DNA of 64,000 bases. Source: Arbacia lixula. Lineage: Eukaryota; Echinodermata; Echinoidea; Arbacioida; Arbaciidae. The translations under genes and the position numbers were made by a program. The number at the start of each line of letters is the position of its first letter. The first letter of the stretch is position 1. Positions 1 through 12,560 of the stretch are shown here, piece by piece. The stretch covers positions 7,027,362 through 7,091,361 of the forward strand of contig OZ022584.1 in assembly GCA_963669155.1 (NCBI GenBank), given 5' to 3'. The notes beneath the pieces are model-generated. The model saw only the letters and a list, made by a program, of their open reading frames with translations. It had not been told where the DNA came from and searched no databases.

Positions 1-1318
1 ACATGTTAGAGTTTTGTACAAGTCTTACAGGTGCAAATTGGTTGTTTTGTACTAAGATATGTGTACTTATGTACTAGATTAAAATAAACAGTGCTTTGTC
101 TTGATGATGATGCTCTACTTATATTGTATCAAGATTTACAGCTTTCTCAATGATTATGTTGCCCCTATGCATGTAAGTAAATTCTACTTTTCCTAGACAT
201 CAAATATATGGAAGATTATATTGATATATTCTGCTTTGTAACACTGGTATGTCATGAAGGAATGATAATGCTAATATAAAACATGTGAAATCAGTACAAC
301 TCACAACATATTTGCATTTTGACATACTTATTTCTTGGAAATGTATTTCAAAACATGCCCACGCCTCTCCCAAACAACACACCTAAATCCCATAAACAGG
401 TAGCAGTATTTTGGTTGGAATGTAAAGGGTTAAAATCACTAGTTTATTTAAGGTCGACAAAATTTGTGCTCACCTTCTTGTCATAGAACGTGTTAAATGT
501 CGCTGAAAATGATTAAAAGCAATCCAGTAGGCTTTCACCTATTTCAAATACATGGATAGAGTGTGGACACTTGTTATATCATCCAAAAGCTCTGGAATTC
601 AGAGAATTTCATGGTTCCATGATGCAGGGGAATATATGAGGAATGTTGATGTTAATTAATGCAACAGCAGTTGGATTTGCACAATTTCCCGTCAGTATAA
701 GTCTTGGAATGAGAAAACAAGAGGATAATGTATTCATGGTCACTGTGAGTCTTACGTTTGCACACATACTAATGGTAGAGTGAAGCTTTTATTCCTTCAC
801 CAGACACAGTAGGTAGTTTCTCACCTTTCCATTTCCAATTTACAAGATTAAGGTGCTGAAAATGTTTTTTTTTGTGCATTTATACCTCGTCCAAGTGGCT
901 CTGCATGGGAAGGTTCTCATAGTTGTGTGAGTGCTGTAGCTTGCTGTAGTACTCATAGCTTGCTTTAGCCTTGCAAGTATCTTGGGAACCATGAAGAAAA
1001 TACTCACAAATTTGAGAAAGTATGTACTAGATTATGGGTATTATATATCTGGGATATTGCCAGAAGTTTGCTTTCACACTGGCAAAATCAGTGGTATTTT
1101 TGGCTTAGGGAGGTCTGAAAGTACCTATGGACACTAATTGTGACTGTTTATTTCTTATGCATTGTAGATATTTGAAAGTTTTATTCATTGACTATACACA
1201 GTGGGTTGGTTGCTTGGATTAGCCATGCTGCATTGACCACCCTTGTCAAGACAGACATGTCCATGCAGGCAGACTGGCAGGCAGACCCTTGTCCTGAATG
1301 TCAGGGAGACATTAACCC

Positions 1319-1690
1319 TTAAAGGGAATATACTGGGAAGGCAAAAAAACCCTTCCAAAATGTGATCATGAGCAATCTTATTGCCAATGATCTTAAATTC
1401 ATGTATTGTCCATTTTTATAAACCTGCCAAAAGTTATTTGCCCTCAAATGATCCACATTTTGTTTAAATAGTGATTAAGTCACAAATCCTCAAATTGTTT
1501 GGCCCGAACATTTTGAGGACTTGTGATTTAATCACCAAGTGCCCCAAATGTGGATCATTTGGAGGCAAATCACTTTCTGCAAGTTTTTAAAATGAACAGT
1601 ACATGAATTTAAGACCATTGTCAAGGAGATTTGCTCACGATCACCCTTTTGAAGGGCTTTTTGTCTTCCCAGTACAGTTATTCCCTTTAA
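1319..1690. mobile_element. TTAA-flanked foldback MITE, copy 1
   Basis: The two halves are inverted copies of each other: AGGGAATATACTGGGAAGGC at the left and its complement at the right, with TTAA at both outer edges (1319-1322 and 1687-1690). The arms are about 150 bp and the centre includes TTTGGCCCGAACATTTTGAG. Three more copies lie at 15669, 24529 and 59855. TTAA target duplications are typical of piggyBac-type insertion, but no transposase is present, so the superfamily is inferred. Confidence 0.85.
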
Positions 1691-2217
1691 CATGCTACTT
1701 ATTTATTTAACTTTATATTATTACTTACTTATTATTTACACATCAATACTCATGAATCCCATAGAACAGCATTTTGTCTGACACACGAAGGGGAAAAAAC
1801 AAATTTGTGTGTGAAAATATCCATGGTATGAACAGTGGCTCTGCCGTAACACAGACTTCAAGTATGCAATGATATACAGGATGAGCTAGCAAATGCTATT
1901 TTTCTCCCTTTTTTCCCCCTTTTCAGAGTGAAAATGTAGATGTGTCAGATGTGAACGCAATGCTATACATTTGTATTGTTATCTTTTTAGCAGATCAGAA
2001 ATGTCAATATAACCTTCAGTGTGATTCTATAATATTTGTCAGAATCTGGTACAAGGCCATCAATTATTGAGAGATGAAAAAGTTAGGCATGATATTTTGC
2101 GTCATTGTTCTTTTATCTTTGTTAAAAGGCCACGACCTTATCAATAATTGAACACTGCTATTGCAACTAAGTTAGTGTCTGGAACAAAGTCAGTTATCAT
2201 TTAGGGAGTAACGGTAC

Positions 2218-2953
2218 TAAACACAACAAGAAAGTAAGTCCCCCCTCCCCCATGCAAAATAGCAAAACTTTTTATCAAAGAGGTTTTGGGCAAAATAATT
2301 TGGCAGGATTGTTTCTTAACTTATTGCCTAACTTATGTGTGAAAATCATATTAATCCGATTAGTCATGCATGAGTGCGCAAATTTTAAAGGCAAAAAATG
2401 GTAATTTTGGGATTCTGTCATATGAATTTTTGATGAATTCCATTTCTGGTGCATAATTTATGTCCTTTCAATGTTTATCATCTGTCTCTCGATGCACTAA
2501 CACCTATCCCGACACTTAACTGATTGTTCTGGTTGACTGAGCACCATTTAACAAATACTCATCCTTCTTGAGTTTGAAACTTTTAAAAAAACCTTTATTT
2601 TTGTGAAAAAATAAAACTCTTGATATTTTGACAAATATGTAGCATGACCTGTTATGTAAGCATAAGAAGTCGTTTTAGTGTCATGGTTGAGTGAAAACAC
2701 TTTAAACATCGCACAAAAATGCAAAAATGTATTGTTAAAACGGCATAAACAATTACCCTTGTGACTTTTGAAAAGTGACATTTTTGCCTTATTTGCCCAC
2801 TCATGCATGACTTATTGGTTTAATGTGATTTTCACACAGAAGTTAGTCTATAAGTTAAGGAACAATCCTGCCAAATTAATTTGCCCCAAACCTTTTCGAT
2901 AAAAAGTTATGTTATTTTGCTTAGGGGGGACTTACTTTTTTTTTTTGTGTTTA
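2218..2953. mobile_element. Foldback element with TAAACACAA termini
   Basis: The left arm (from 2218) and right arm (to 2953) are inverted copies covering TAAACACAA, AAGTAAGTCCCCCC, the GGCAAAATAATTTGGCAGGA block and GTCATGCATGAGTG. The arms are diverged by several indels. A third arm with the same terminus and the same TTTATGCAAAATAATTTAACAGG-type block starts at 63883 and runs off the window. It is non-autonomous, with no coding sequence. Confidence 0.75.
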
Positions 2954-3335
2954 GATAGATTTATTCACAAAGAATTAGTTTTTACTCAACAGTCTCCATT
3001 GGTATTGCCAAAGCCATGTACTCCCTCTGAGTAGAAATGTGTATATTTGTGTCAATATAATGCCACATGCCAAATTTTTTATAGATGTTTGTCTACATGA
3101 TTACAGTTTGACATATCCATTGGTGGTGTGGTCAAAGCCATTAATAACATCAAGTAGAAATATAGAAATGCATAAATCATCATAGCATCTCTTATCATAT
3201 GACAACATTCATCAGTGCCGTTAGTGACATTAATTGCAATGATAAAACAAATATATCCATGTGTTGTGTCTTTATTATCATAGTCTTTATTTTTGACAAT
3301 AGCCATGAGAGTCACAAATTACACATAAAAAAGAA

Positions 3336-3482
3336 AAGCTTCCCACCTTCAATCTTCCACATGTTGTCAATTTCTTTTGATGCACTTCGCATGAGAGCCA
3401 GCGCAGCAATGCTCCATCAAGCTCAGTAGTGCATCGAGAGAAATGGACAACATGTGGAAGATTGAAGGCAGGAAGCTTTGTC
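3336..3482. repeat. Imperfect hairpin, about 50-bp arms
   Basis: AAGCTTCCCACCTTCAATCT at 3338 pairs with AGATTGAAGGCAGGAAGCTT ending at 3480. Pairing continues inward through the CACATGTTGTC/GACAACATGTG block to GATGCAC/GTGCATC, leaving a loop of about 45 nt. It lies in the intron just upstream of the first visible kinase exon. It may be a very short MITE or a transcribed hairpin; nothing distinguishes these. Confidence 0.6.
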
Positions 3483-3847
3483 CAAGTCGTGGCCAGAATG
3501 ACAATGAAATGGAACTTTTCAGTGAAGATAATTTATTGATTTACTGGTTCTCTTGTTTATATTTCTTGATTTATAAGCATACACATAAACTTTACGCTCA
3601 TTGTTTGAGTGAATGCTTTTGTTTGTGTCTCAGCAGGTAATCACCTGACCTGGCGCAAATGGGTTTTGACACTTTTTCAAACAATGGCTGTTGTGCACTC
3701 AACCATAACAAGAACACTGAAACAAATTTTACCAAGTGACAAAGGAATATTTGCCCTATCCATACATTCTAGAAATTCTCTCTGAATCCCATATTTCCTT
3801 TAAAAAATACTTAATTTTAATTTCTGACTCGGCCTGTATACAGGTGA

Positions 3848-4021
<174 letters not shown>

Positions 4022-4185
4022 TAAAGATAGCGTTTGTGATTGGGACACATTTTATGCGATGTAACCTCTTCGTTTATGCCCTCAAATGTACCGGTACTGT
4101 GACATTTTTAAAAGCAGTGTACATGATTTAAGATCAGCTAGATTAAAGGGCATTCTGGGGTGATTTCAATTTGAAAAGATATTTT

Positions 4186-4510
4186 AGGTGTACACCAAAG
4201 AGTAGTAAGGATACTTTGCACCATCGTGTAAATGAAAAATAAGTCAGAAAATATCTTGGAACCAGAAGGGTTTGAACCTGCAATGTACGATGCTTACTGG
4301 GCAGCAACTTAAAACCATCAGGCTATTTCTACTATCCTCTTTTATTTGTTTCCATGTTATCGTGTCTTTATCCATGAACTAGAAATAATCTAATGGTAAG
4401 TCGCTGCCCGGTGAGCAAAAGATTGCCGGCTCAAATTGTTTTGGTTCACTTGTTTTTCATTCGCTTACAGGATCGAGCATGCTATCTTATACTGTTGGGT
4501 GTATGCCTAT
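4186..4510. repeat. Inverted pair of tRNA-derived (SINE-like) sequences
   Basis: The two arms are inverted copies (ATGAAAAATAAGTC... against ...TTGTTTTTCATTCGC). On the minus strand about 4257-4326 has an A-box-like TAGCCTGATGG and a B-box GGTTCAAACCC at tRNA-like spacing. The plus-strand arm has a weaker version (AATCTAATGG, CCGGCTCAAATTG). It does not fold as a clean tRNA, so a SINE or tRNA-derived foldback is the better reading. Confidence 0.5.
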
Positions 4511-5004
4511 AAATTCATGTCAAAAAGATTTCAGATGAGTTTTGATCTTGATGCATAGCAAAACTTTCTGTGCACATTTTGTTAGTATTGATATATAAAT
4601 ATAAACATGTTGTTCCCCCAGAAAACCTGAAACCAAGATACGTGGAAGCATCCTCAAGATTTGTTTTCCATAGTTCATATGAACTGTTAAAGTTTGCCAT
4701 TGATGAAATTGAAAATAAAATACCATCCATTGATAGTATATCTATCAATATATCCCTTTTTCAAACTTGGGTAAATTCCATTAATGATCTTGACAATTTG
4801 TTAAATCATTGTGAGCTTGTGGGACCAGGAGTAAAGCAAAGACCAAGTGCGATGGAATTGGATGCTGTGGTCATAATCTGTCTATTACTGAGGCAACCAC
4901 ATAATTATATTGCTATGTGTATCATCATGGGCTTTTCTTTGATGATATAAGATCTTTTTGTCTCGCCCACCGGAGGTGAAGGCGAGACTAAGGGATCCAA
5001 ATGG

Positions 5005-5098
5005 CGTCCGTCCGTCGTCCGTCCGTCCGTCGTCCGTCCGTCGTCCGTCCGTCGTCCGTCCGTCGTCCGTCCGTCGTCCATCGTCCGTCGTCCGTCAC
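5005..5098. repeat. CCGTCCGTCGT microsatellite-like array
   Basis: Repeats of CCGTCCGTCGT and variants run without interruption for about 94 bp between the left terminus of the enclosing element and the 157-bp satellite. No coding role is apparent. Confidence 0.85.
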
Positions 5099-5099
5099 A

Positions 5100-6198
5100 A
5101 ATGTTAAAGTTTACCTGCAAGACTCTCTTTTGACAAATAACTTCACATGGATTGCTTGGATTACAACCTAACTTGGGTCATAGATGCACTGGGGGTACCT
5201 TCATGTTATGGTGCCGTTGGAGGTCACAGGATAAGGTCAAAGGTCATTTGAGGTCATACGTTAAAGTTTACCTGCAAGACTCTCTTTTGACAAATAACTT
5301 CACATAGGTTGCTTGGATTACAACCTAACTTGGGTCATAGATGCACTGGGGGTACCTTCATGTTATGGTACCATTGGAGGTCACAGGATAAGGTCAAAGG
5401 TCATTTGAGGTCATACGTTAAAGTTTACCTGCAAGACTCTCTTTTGACAAATAACTTCACATGGGTTGCTTGGATTACAACCTAACTTGGGTCATAGATG
5501 CACTGGGGGTACCTTCATGTTATGGTATCGTTGGAGGTCACAGGATAAGGTCAAAGGTCATTTGAGGTCATACGTTAAAGTTTACCTGCAAGACTCTCTT
5601 TTGACAAATAACTTCACATGGGTTGCTTGGATTACAACCTAACTTGGGTCATAGATGCACTGGGGGTACCTTCATGTTATGGTATCGTTGGAGGTCACAG
5701 GATAAGGTCAAAGGTCATTTGAGGTCATACGTTAAAGTTTACCTGCAAGACTCTCTTTTGACAAATAACTTCACATGGGTTGCTTGGATTACAACCTAAC
5801 TTGGGTCATAGATGCACTGGGGGTACCTTCATGTTATGGTGCCGTTGGAGGTCACAGGATAAGGTCAAAGGTCATTTGAGGTCATACGTTAAAGTTTACC
5901 TGCAAGACTCTCTTTTGACAAATAACTTCACATAGGTTGCTTGGATTATAACCTAACTTGGGTCATAGATGCACTAGGGGTACCTTCATGTTATGGTGCT
6001 GTTGGAGGTCACAGGATAAGGTCAAAGGTCATTTGAGGTCATACGTTAAAGTTTACCTGCAAGACTCTCTTTTGACAAATAACTTCACATAGGTTGCTTG
6101 GATTACAACCTAACTTGGGTCATAGATGCACTGGGGGTACCTTCATGTTATGGTACCGTTGGAGGTCACAGGATAAGGTCAAAGGTCATTTGAGGTCA
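5100..6198. repeat. 157-bp satellite, seven tandem copies
   Basis: The word TACGTTAAAGTTTACC recurs at 5257, 5414, 5571, 5728, 5885 and 6042, an exact 157-bp period. Copies differ by only a few bases (for example TGGTGCCG, TGGTACCA, TGGTATCG), so the array is recently homogenised. Each copy contains several spaced AGGTCA words (GGTCACAGGATAAGGTCAAAGGTCATTTGAGGTCAT). Confidence 0.95.
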
Positions 6199-6497
6199 GG
6201 GATACAATTCTTTTGCGTAGCAACGGAGATCGCGATATTTCTGGTTATTTTCGCAAGTGGGCGAGACACAATATTGCTAATGCCTTGTTTATTCAACACT
6301 TACTTTAAAAACTAGCATTGAAAGTCTTATTTAAAAATATACAATGAACAGAAAAATTGTACAATTTTACCAAGCACAAAACCCAAAATGAAAGGAGGTG
6401 TTTAAGAATAGGCAGGAAAACCAACCCTTCTTAGGAGTCCATCCTACTCAAGAAATTATCAGAGTTTGAAATAAGTATTATGGAAAGTTATGCTTGA

Positions 6498-7420
<923 letters not shown>

Positions 7421-7557
7421 TAAACAAGATTTAAACAATTTAAGTAATGCAGCATAGGTATAATCTGCTAACACCAAGCATATTCAAACTTTTGCAGGCT
7501 ATTCCTAGGGGGATGAACCCCCTGTAACCACTGTAGCATTGTGGCACCAGAAATACC

Positions 7558-7785
7558 TACACTACAGCTCAAAGGAATTGGCATCGGGTAAAGGGAAAGG
7601 GAAGGAGCCGCAGTTTTAAAATGCAGTATATTTTGTCCAGTTCAGCAGGAAACACGATGCATTAGCCTAAAAAGCATCATGTTTCATGCTGAACTGGACA
7701 AAATATACTGCGATTCAAAACTGCGGCTCCTTTCCTTTCTTCCCTTTCCCTTTACCCGATGCCAATTCCTTTGAGCTGTAGTGTA
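7558..7785. mobile_element. TA-flanked palindromic MITE (CACTACAGCTCAAA termini), copy 1
   Basis: Nearly the whole element is one palindrome. CACTACAGCTCAAAGGAATT at the left matches AATTCCTTTGAGCTGTAGTG at the right, and TATATTTTGTCCAGTTCAGC pairs with GCTGAACTGGACAAAATATA at the centre. TA lies at both edges, as for Tc1/mariner-type insertion. A second copy is at 30337-30571. Confidence 0.85.
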
Positions 7786-7832
7786 CTCTCCCTAAGGGGG
7801 AGCATTTGGTATTGTGTAGAATGTGTCAAAGC

Positions 7833-7957
7833 AAAAGTCCACCCTGAAATTAGTACTTTTACTCAAAACAGAAGCGTGAAAGCAACACATTTTGACAAAA
7901 ATCTGTTGAAAGATTGCTGTGATTGAAACGAATTTTACAAAGGTGTGGACTTTCCTT
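7833..7957. mobile_element. Short foldback MITE (AAAGTCCACCCTGAAATTA)
   Basis: AAAGTCCACCC at the left pairs with GGTGTGGACTTT at the right, over about 125 bp. The inner words CACCCTGAAATTA and GTGAAAGCAACA resemble those of the 6651 and 19707 elements, so it may be a shorter relative. Confidence 0.5.
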
Positions 7958-8387
7958 TTAGCCCTCTCAGTCCCACAGGTAAAGAACTGTGTTGTGAGTG
8001 ACATGGAGCTATGGCTGCTAGGTTCTGAGGGAGTTGTAGAGGATTTAAAGCCATACAATATGTTCATGGGAGGAACTGCAAGAGGGAAGTGGATTTGAAT
8101 TACGACTCCACCAGATGGGGCTGCTGGTGCCGCTTTGCAGCAAGCTGGGAATGGTCTGGTGTTCAATAGAACGAGACAATGGCCGTAAGACTGCAGGCTC
8201 AATGGACGACCCAGAAAATGTTTGGCTGCTTTGCTGCGATTCCGACAGAGAGATAGGGATCTGGAGGGAATCTTGAAGACAATGCTCTGAGCATTTCTTG
8301 TTCTTTGTTTTGCTGTCTGGGTTTTACAAGGCAATCTTTTCTCATGAAAACCTCTGGGCATTTCTTTTGTAGAAAGGAGTTCAAGAA

Positions 8388-8585
8388 TGAAGATGGGGGG
8401 GGGGGGGGGGGGGGGGTTCGGAGCTATCGCCTGAATGAGGTCTGTAGGTACATTGGCATATTGTGGGGGGGGGGGGGGGGGAGGGTTAGATCGAGCTATT
8501 GCCTGAATGACGTCTGTAGGTAGATTGGTATATTTGAGGGGGGTGGGGAGTGGGGTGGTTACGAGCTATTGCCTGAATTAAATGA
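8388..8585. repeat. G-run minisatellite, about 70-bp unit, three copies
   Basis: Each unit has GAGCTAT(C/T)GCCTGAATGA, TCTGTAGGTA and TTGG(C/T)ATAT followed by a long run of G. The G runs reach about 20 consecutive bases near 8395-8416. Such runs are prone to quadruplex formation and to assembly length errors. Confidence 0.8.
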
Positions 8586-8689
8586 TGCTTCATATTTTAC
8601 ATGCTCACGATTTAATGCCTAATTGTTTCCATGAACTTGTAGAGTAAGAAGAGGATGATTGCAAACAACCTTGTTACAAACAACCTTTA

Positions 8690-9005
8690 GACTCCCCCCC
8701 CCCCCCCCATCAAGAAGAAACAAATTGGTGCCACATGCCATATTTGGGATCTCCATGCAGAAGGATGCCTTTTTGTTCCTTTAGACTCTTCCTTCTATGG
8801 GTAGGAAGGTGATCGTGACAGGCAATATTGGTGAGGAAGGGGGTGGGGGCAGCCCTTCCCCCCCCCCCTCACACCCCCCTGAAGTAGAAACAAAATGGTG
8901 CTGTGAGTGGACCATAGGATCTGCACGCAGTAGGATGGCTTTGTGTTCCATCAGAGACTCTTCCGTTGGGAGGAAGGAAGGCGATCGTGACAGGCATCCC
9001 CATCG
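8690..9005. repeat. Diverged tandem duplication, about 165-bp unit
   Basis: Two adjacent segments share GAAACAAA.TGGTGC, GGATCT.CA.GCAG.AGGATG, AGACTCTTCC, and GG(C/T)GATCGTGACAGGCA in the same order. They start near 8700 and 8870 and are separated by short C or G runs. No open frame persists across both. Confidence 0.65.
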
Positions 9006-10200
9006 GTGTTGACTCTCCAGGATCCAGTTTCTGCGTGTTTGCCCAGAATGTCCAGGCAGTGTTCCAGCCTGCTGTACTGTTTGCAGAGGCTACAGTAATG
9101 GCATTATCATGGCGGCGATAAGACACTGGAGGAATCAGCCTCCACTGCGTGGCCGAGGTGCAAAGATGCACCGCAAAATAGATTTATCATGACATTATCA
9201 TCTCATCACCTGTGAACTGGCGCAAAGGTTCAAGTGAGCCGACATCAATCTTATTCCCATTTTCCGAGAGAAGGACAGACTCCCATGGAGAGGGATAGCC
9301 TTCCTTAGCCTGTAATACTCAGTATGTAGATGCTTAATCCACTCATAGTGCTCCACTGGATTAAAAACTTCGAAAATGTAGACAGTCAGTCTTTGAATGA
9401 ACATCATCTTTAATCCCTTTAAAGACTAGATGAGCCATGAAAAGAATCGCCTGATTGGGCTCCACAGACATTAGCCTTCACTTTTAATCAATTGATGCAT
9501 CTCTAACGTGTGGTTGCAGGAGTTTGAATTGGTTTCTTGAGAGCATCTACTGTATAGTGTTCAATAAGAAGTTCATATCATCTCATCTTGAACTTAATTT
9601 ATTATGAGGAGGCGCACAAAAGTATTACAGTCTTTTCCCCCCACATAGGGGTGTCACGCTCACATGCAAGCCTGGCTCTTTTGTACTTGAGTAGGACTTG
9701 AACCCATGACCCTGCCTGGAAGAGAGATATACCATATGTATATCATGATTCATTAGAAATATTGTGATCAAGTACTCTTCCTTATGCATGCAAATTGGGA
9801 ATCAGCATTATTCTTCCAGTCAGAATGTAATTATTATACGTATATTACATAAAATATATATAAGTATATATCTTGACAAAATAATGTTGCTCTGATATGG
9901 AAAGGGATAATCTAAAGGGTAATTTTGAAATTTAGTCTTTTGCAACAGCCATCTTGGAAGCCATTATGAATCAGGAAACCTGCTCAAAAACTGCATAAGA
10001 AGTTACAGTTACTTGTGCCGGCCTTTTGTTTAAATATGATGCCTAAAAGCAATATGGATTCAAGCAAACAACTAGCACAAGCAATTGCTACTTTTCATTC
10101 ACACAGCGCATTAAAGTGACACACATATGTTAGCACATGAAAGATTAGTGATGTCCCAGGACTAAATGAATGTGATTTATTTGATTTGTGTTTGCTGCAG
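9006..10200. other. Intron sequence without recognised features
   Basis: No exon or clear repeat is visible. GAGTAGGACTTGAACCCATG near 9690-9710 resembles a tRNA B-box on the minus strand but lacks a convincing A-box. The acceptor of the next kinase exon (TTTGCTGCAG) closes the stretch. Confidence 0.4.
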
Positions 10201-10317
10201 AGACCTTATGACATTCATGCCAACTCCTCCATCTGTGACATCCAGCACTTGTTTTCTACCAGTTCTGTGCATTACCCTTCCACATGGAATCCATCCCTGA
10301 CGGACCTTGTTAAACAG
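10201..10317 (+). CDS. STK32: STK32-like kinase, RPYDIH exon
   Basis: The acceptor is TTTGCTGCAG and the donor CAG/GTAAAA; phase 0 at both ends, 39 codons. It starts RPYDIHANSSICDIQHLF and continues STSSVHYPSTWNPSLTDLVKQ. RPY(E/D/H)I and the V.YPS.W block are characteristic of STK32 C-lobes, after the APE/DWWSLG exon and before the L-DP-R segment. Confidence 0.95.
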
Positions 10318-10710
10318 GTAAAACACTGCATGCAGTTTTCTGTTTAATAACGGTATATACTCAGTTATCACACTCTAAAAATATGTCCATCTGATCTACT
10401 TACCAGGTGAGACTTTTTATTTTATTCGTTTGCGTGGTTATTTACTGATATATGTATTTTTTTTTATCTGTTTGTCGCTTTATCATATTTCTCCTCCCCC
10501 CCCCTTGAACAGCAGATGGTGCTGAAAAGTTCTTACGATATCTCTCGATCTTTTCAACTATCTATCCATCCATTAGATGATATGTGTATAGTGCCTGTCT
10601 TTGCCAAAAAGAAACAAGTGACAAATCAACCAAATTTATCTATCAATCTATCTGCTTAGCTATATGTACTCATCTATCCTTTTATAAATGTACATCATCT
10701 TATAATTTTC

Positions 10711-10815
10711 CACCCATCCATCCATCCATCCATCCCTCCATCCCTCCAACCATCAATCTCTCCATCAATCTTTCCATTCTTCCATCCTTCCATCCATCCA
10801 TACTTCCATTAATCT
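10711..10815. repeat. CATC/CCTC tetranucleotide repeat
   Basis: Imperfect CATC repeats mixed with CCTC and TTCC words run for about 100 bp in the intron. A reading frame through it (Ile-His-Pro-Ser repeats) is an artefact of the repeat. Confidence 0.85.
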
Positions 10816-10869
10816 CTTCCCCTCCTGGCTATGTTTGTCCTTGGCAGCAATATCTGTATGATTTATAAA

Positions 10870-12247
10870 GCATATTGGTTACAAGCAGGGATAATACAAC
10901 GCTTTCTCAAATTACATGTTAAATCACTTGATCAAATTTGGAGGACATGAACCTAATGAGAAATTAATCTGAGTAAAAAGCTGAACAATTGGAGAAGCAC
11001 AATGCCAAAAGCTTGTGCCAAATTGAAACTGATTAACAATTTTTGTAAACATCACAATCCTGTGTCCTAAAACTCACAATGTAATTGCTTAATCAAGGTA
11101 TCACTACAGTAGTTGGTTTTAATTAATGAATTGATGCATGACTCTTGATACAGATGAAGAAGCAAAAGGAGAGAGGTTGTAATCACATAGCCTCTTGCTA
11201 TGGAAGTAGATTAAAACTGCACAAAGAATATATTAGTTATATTTCTGAGTGATCAACATAGTGAGGGTTGCATATATGTTTTTTACAACGTCTTTTGGCT
11301 TATGGTCTGAGCGCAATTACTTTTATCAGTCAGGATACAGTCTGTCATTTCGTTCAACAATGACTGTAAAAAGTCTGTCGTAACATGAAATATGGCTTAT
11401 TTATACTTTTCCAGACTTTACAATCTGACAGTTTCGTTTATGATGACCAAACTAATTAGCAAAACTGAGAGGTAGAGGACATTTAATGTTTAACAAACAT
11501 GTACTCCCCTTCCATTCTAAATTTAGACACTCCTTTTCCCAGTATAAATGGGATAAGTGTCCCTGCTTCAATGGAGGTTTGTGTTTCACTTGTTATGTTT
11601 TCATAATTGTAAAGTATAATTATAAAGGAAATGTGTTTTGATATGTTTGTTGTAGTATGTAGGTTCATGCAAATGTCTTTTTAACATTTATACACAAATT
11701 ACTGGCTGTTTATGACTGCACAATCTGCAATAACTAGTCCCATGCTCCTACAAGCTTCAACACATGCTGTTGTCAATTGTGTTGTTAAAAAGCGATTGAC
11801 TTTGTACAAAATTGTTTGTTTAGTATTATTTTGAGAATTCATTATGGTGGGGGTTTTTTAGGTTAGCTTTGTTTTTGCATAATGAATCACTGCAATGGTG
11901 TGTACACTTCAGTTTAAGAATTAATGTGCCTCATTGAATAATTTTGCTGGTAGAATGTAAAGGACTTTATCAGCCATGTAAATTCTACCCAGAAAGTATA
12001 TGAGGCATCATAGATTGGACATTATCTATTTGAGAAAACACAGAATGCAATAGAATATTGTGTGTGTGAAAATGTATCAGTATCAATCAGTGTTTGAGTG
12101 AGAGTAGCATGTGTGACCACTACGATATCTTACCAGTCACAGAGGGATGCCGCTAACTTTTTACAAGGAAAGAAGGCGGAAACATGTGTTATTTGAAACA
12201 AACGAAAGCCATATGAAACAAATAATATATCACATTTTAAACTCATT
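10870..12247. other. Intron, no recognised feature
   Basis: AT-rich sequence with frequent stops on both strands and no exon-like block or obvious inverted repeat. Confidence 0.5.
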
Positions 12248-12560
12248 GGGCCATACTCTGAACAGAGGCTTAACGCAAACAGTGTACTGAACCTTGACTT
12301 ACTCTATGGGACGCCAAATAAAAGAAAGTGAAGCATTATTATTGATTTAATATAAGTGATTTTGTCCTTGGAATCACTTAGGTTTATTGAGTTTATCCAC
12401 ATAGAAGGTACAATAAATAATTGAAATCGACCACTGTTGTGGTTCTGTGATGAAAATCAATTCGGGGGTAGCATCGGACAATTTATTTGGCGTCCCATAA
12501 TGTTAGTCCAGGTTTACTACACTGTTAGCGTTGAACCTATTTTCAAAATAAGGGCCACTG
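12248..12560. mobile_element. MITE with about 70-bp inverted termini (GGGCC ends)
   Basis: The left terminus GGGCCATACTCTGAACAGAG, then GCTTAACGCAAACAGTGTAC and ending TATGGGACGCCAAATAAA, has an inverted counterpart TTATTTGGCGTCCCATAATG...ACACTGTTAGCGTTGAACCT...AAGGGCC on the right. The centre is AT-rich spacer. The long termini and short body suit a non-autonomous DNA element; the superfamily is not assigned. Confidence 0.8.

Larger units (their letters stand above)
4959..6268. mobile_element. Satellite-bearing DNA element with TGTCTCGCCCAC inverted termini
   Basis: TGTCTCGCCCAC (4959-4970) and GTGGGCGAGACA (6257-6268) are perfect inverted termini. Next to the left end is a second inverted word, CTCGCC...GGCGAG, around CACCGGAGGTGAA. 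The interior is almost wholly tandem repeats: a CCGTC-type array and then a 157-bp satellite. There is no transposase, so the element is non-autonomous. A second element with GTCTCGCCTGA termini at 39564-43736 shares the architecture, which suggests a related family. Confidence 0.7.

Noticed and set aside
4570..4950. Plus-strand frame of 126 codons between kinase exons
   Set aside because: It is AT-rich, matches no family known to me, lacks splice context and runs into the left end of a transposable element. Length alone is not enough.
5005..6198. Possible CRISPR array (regular direct repeats)
   Set aside because: The repeats are head-to-tail satellite units without unique spacers, inside a eukaryotic DNA element.
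9198..9407. Minus-strand frame near a GC-richer patch
   Set aside because: No splice context or family similarity; the kinase intron here is otherwise featureless.
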